DNA of 64,000 nt from Woeseiaceae bacterium (GTDB taxonomy: Bacteria > Pseudomonadota > Gammaproteobacteria > Steroidobacterales > Woeseiaceae). The notes beneath the pieces were generated by a model, which was given only the letters and a program-made list of their open reading frames with translations, made no database searches and was not told where the DNA came from. The stretch spans positions 62,001 through 126,000 of the forward strand of contig JAHEFF010000002.1 of assembly GCA_024640315.1 (NCBI GenBank). The letters run 5' to 3'. The stretch's first letter is position 1. Each line of letters begins with the position of its first letter. The position numbers were made by a program, and so were the translations under genes. Below, in pieces: positions 62,058-64,000 of this stretch.

Positions 62058-62897
62058 CTATGAACCGAACAAGCCTGTCAGTCTTGCCAGCAGTCCCTTT
62101 TTCGCTGCAAACGAATCGTTGACTTGTGCCAGCATGACGGACACGTTGTCCCGCCCGCCGTGTTCATTGGCAAGCTGCACCAACTGTTGACCAACCACAT
62201 CAAGGCTAGCATTAAACGTGCTGATAGTTAAGTGAATATCCTCATCTTCCACCATATCGGGCAGGCCATCGGAGCATAGCAAATAGATGTCGTCGGGCTC
62301 GACGTCAAATTCATTGACCTCAACTTCGACCGTAGGCTCAACACCCAGCGCCCTGGTGACGTAGTTCCGGTTCGTTGAGCGCTGGGCCTCTTCCTCGGAA
62401 TAAAAGCCTCTATCAACCAGTTCCTGCAGCAACGAGTGATCCATGGTGAGCTGCTCAAACCGCTCATTTCTGAGTCGGTATGCCCGTGAATCGCCTACGT
62501 GGGCGATCGAAATCCTGTTGTCATAGAACATGGCCGCGACGAGCGTAGTTCCCATTCCCTCACAGTGAGTCTGGCTTTGCGCTGTCTGAAAGATGATCTT
62601 GTTGGCCCTGGCGACGGCGTCGCGCAGGACAATGGTCTGTCTCATCAGGCCGGTATGGGGATCGATATCGTTGCGTTCCTCGCGAACGGCGCCGGCAACT
62701 GCAAGGTCGGTAATCGTCTGAACAGCGATCCCGCTGGCAACCTCACCTGCGTTATAGCCCCCCATACCGTCGGCAAGCACCATGAGTCCGATGTCGCCGA
62801 TAGAGCCGATGGCGTCTTCATTGTGCTCACGCACCATGCCGGTATCTGACAGTTCGGCAAATACAATCTTTCCACGAAGGCTTTTATCTTTGCTCAT
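62058..62897 (-). CDS. PP2C-family serine/threonine phosphatase
   Basis: About 279 residues from ATG 62897; the frame opens at 62930. Metal and active-site motifs of bacterial PP2C (Stp/PppA type): FAELSDTGMVREHNEDAIG, VLADGMGGYNAGEVASG, GMGTTLVAA, IAHVGDSRAYRLR, LLCSDGLPDMVEDEDI and HGGRDNVSVML. It starts 11 bases after the kinase stop and should reverse the kinase's phosphorylations. Confidence 0.93.
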   Translation of the reverse strand: MSKDKSLRGKIVFAELSDTGMVREHNEDAIGSIGDIGLMVLADGMGGYNAGEVASGIAVQTITDLAVAGAVREERNDIDPHTGLMRQTIVLRDAVARANKIIFQTAQSQTHCEGMGTTLVAAMFYDNRISIAHVGDSRAYRLRNERFEQLTMDHSLLQELVDRGFYSEEEAQRSTNRNYVTRALGVEPTVEVEVNEFDVEPDDIYLLCSDGLPDMVEDEDIHLTISTFNASLDVVGQQLVQLANEHGGRDNVSVMLAQVNDSFAAKKGLLARLTGLFGS

Positions 62898-62908
62898 GCG
62901 GGTCCGGC

Positions 62909-64000
62909 TCAGGCAGCGTACTTCGCGCAATTACGAAGGGCGATCGCCATTTCCGCACCATTGGTGAAGCGGTCCTGGGGACGTTTCGCAAGTGCTTTGA
63001 AGAGCACAGCATCGACACTGGGCGGAACACCCGGACGGCGGTTCGAAACCGGCGCAGGATCTTCCGTTGTAATTTTCGTCATTAACACTGCAATGTTGTT
63101 TGCCTTAAAAGGCACTTCGCCGACCAGTAACTCATATAGCGTAACACCAAGCGAGAACAAGTCCGAGTGTCCGGTCAGGGTATCTGCATTGAGCTGTTCC
63201 GGCGACATATACATAGGTGTGCCAAGCACAATGCCGGTTTTCGTCCGGTTGTTGTCAGTGAGCCGCGCAACGCCAAAATCGCTGATCTTCAAAAGGTCCT
63301 GGCGCAGGCTGTAAAGCAGGTTGGCAGGTTTGATGTCGCGGTGGATAACTCCCTGGTTATGGGCGTAGTCAAGCGCTTCGGCTGTCCTGGCGCACAATTC
63401 AAGCGCCTTATTTGGCGCGAGTAATTTTTTCGGGTCGGTAAATTGAGTCAGCGGGATACCCTGCAGGTACTCCATTGCGATGTAGGCAAGGTGCTTGTCT
63501 TCGCCACAGTCATACACCGTGATGATGTGCGGATGCGTAAGCCGGCCTGCGGACTCCGCCTCACGGAAGAAACGCAGTCTGGCCTCCTCGAGTTCCTCAT
63601 CTTCAAATTCCTTTTCGATCGGGATGACTTTGAGGGCAATTTCGCGGTTGATACGCGGGTCCCGGGCCAGGTAAACAGCGCCCATTGCGCCGCGGCCGAG
63701 TTTGCGTTCGATGACATAGCGGCCAAGTCGCTGCGGTGTACCCTTCTTGCCACCCAGCGAGAATTTATTTTCCGACGCCGGCGCACCCTGCGTCTTCTTC
63801 ATCCATTGGATGACGGCTTCGGCACGTTCCGGCTTGGCCTGCTCTTCGAATGCGAGCGACAGCTTGTACATTGCAGTCGCCAGTGTCTCCGTCGGATTGC
63901 AGCGCCTGAATTCCGCAAAGGCCGGCTCCAGCCTCCCGGCGGCAAGGAAATCACTGCCGCGCTTGAATGCATTGATCGAGGCTTTCTTCACCGTACCGGC
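62909..64000 (-). CDS. Serine/threonine protein kinase, C-terminal part (cut by window edge)
   Basis: The frame is open to the last base of the window, so the protein continues beyond it; GTG 63991 is an internal candidate, but the first 80 residues look like the middle of a longer kinase (FKRGSDFLAAGRLEPAFAEFR, a TPR-like linker). The Hanks kinase domain has GRGAMGAVYLA, the lysine in IALKVI, HRDIKPANLL, SDFGVARL, GTPMYMSPEQL and HSDLFSLGVTLYELL, so it should be active. In related gammaproteobacteria such kinases often carry an N-terminal CHASE2 sensor and membrane segments; that part is not visible. Operon with PP2C and FHA genes. Confidence 0.9.
   Translation of the reverse strand, partial: AGTVKKASINAFKRGSDFLAAGRLEPAFAEFRRCNPTETLATAMYKLSLAFEEQAKPERAEAVIQWMKKTQGAPASENKFSLGGKKGTPQRLGRYVIERKLGRGAMGAVYLARDPRINREIALKVIPIEKEFEDEELEEARLRFFREAESAGRLTHPHIITVYDCGEDKHLAYIAMEYLQGIPLTQFTDPKKLLAPNKALELCARTAEALDYAHNQGVIHRDIKPANLLYSLRQDLLKISDFGVARLTDNNRTKTGIVLGTPMYMSPEQLNADTLTGHSDLFSLGVTLYELLVGEVPFKANNIAVLMTKITTEDPAPVSNRRPGVPPSVDAVLFKALAKRPQDRFTNGAEMAIALRNCAKYAA

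Noticed and set aside
61118..64000. Type VI secretion locus
   Set aside because: The kinase, phosphatase and FHA genes recall the Ppk/Ppp/Fha regulators, but no tss, hcp or vgrG gene is in the window.

Overview
The window looks like a chromosomal stretch of a free-living, probably marine, gammaproteobacterium with moderate-to-high GC. The evidence is gene order. pcnB-folK-panB-panC, the run tsaE-amidase-mutL-miaA-hfq-hflX-hflK-hflC-DUF2065-purA, and rnr-rlmB-rpsF-rpsR-rplI-dnaB-alr are all classical gammaproteobacterial blocks. Many dehydrogenases and exported hydrolases suggest an aerobic heterotroph; a Woeseia-like lineage is only a guess. No phage genes, transposase, integrase or CRISPR array are visible.

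Layout. Positions 1-1.8 kb hold a C-terminal fragment, a small orphan gene, an exported hydrolase and tRNA-Glu on the minus strand. Positions 2.1-6.3 kb carry RNA polyadenylation, folate and pantothenate genes with an inserted deoxynucleoside kinase. Positions 6.3-9.4 kb (minus) carry a cNMP-domain/GGDEF protein, PPK2 and QueG. Positions 9.5-21 kb are the housekeeping core: metabolite repair, tRNA modification, cell separation, mismatch repair, Hfq and the HflKC membrane complex. Positions 21-29.7 kb are accessory: a large surface protein with a C-terminal sorting tail, a patatin, an OPT-family transporter, a NERD-like membrane protein and a DUF2799 lipoprotein, the last two divergent around two CRP-type palindromes.

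Positions 29.7-39.4 kb are a block of mostly exported catabolic enzymes: penicillin-acylase family, HAD, a tandem amidohydrolase pair, M81/MlrC lipoprotein, PQQ-type sugar dehydrogenase and an SDR. Positions 39.4-43 kb (minus) are a tight acyl-CoA operon: acyl-CoA dehydrogenase, MaoC hydratase, SDR and quinone-reductase-like MDR. Positions 43-45.5 kb hold HemG, a TPR protein and an NHL-repeat exported protein.

Positions 45.7-52.8 kb are the most unusual part. A decayed 3' half of a tRNA-Leu gene (45672) and an intact tRNA-Leu(CAG) (52692), in the same orientation, bracket about 7 kb. That segment contains a translationally coupled three-gene redox cassette: a stand-alone cyclic-nucleotide-binding protein, a geranylgeranyl-reductase-like flavoprotein with a Cys/His cluster, and a DsrL/GltD-like iron-sulphur flavoprotein. 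It also contains a DUF2867 SDR and a DUF481 barrel. Positions 52.9-60.9 kb return to core genes, including an S6 protein with a very long Ala/Glu tail. Positions 61.1-64 kb (minus) hold an FHA protein, a PP2C phosphatase and a Ser/Thr kinase cut by the window edge, which read as one phospho-signalling unit.

Many genes start at GTG or TTG, and several convergent pairs overlap or abut at their stop codons, so intergenic space is tight. Start sites below were often moved inward from the longest open frame, to positions with a ribosome binding site or a signal peptide.
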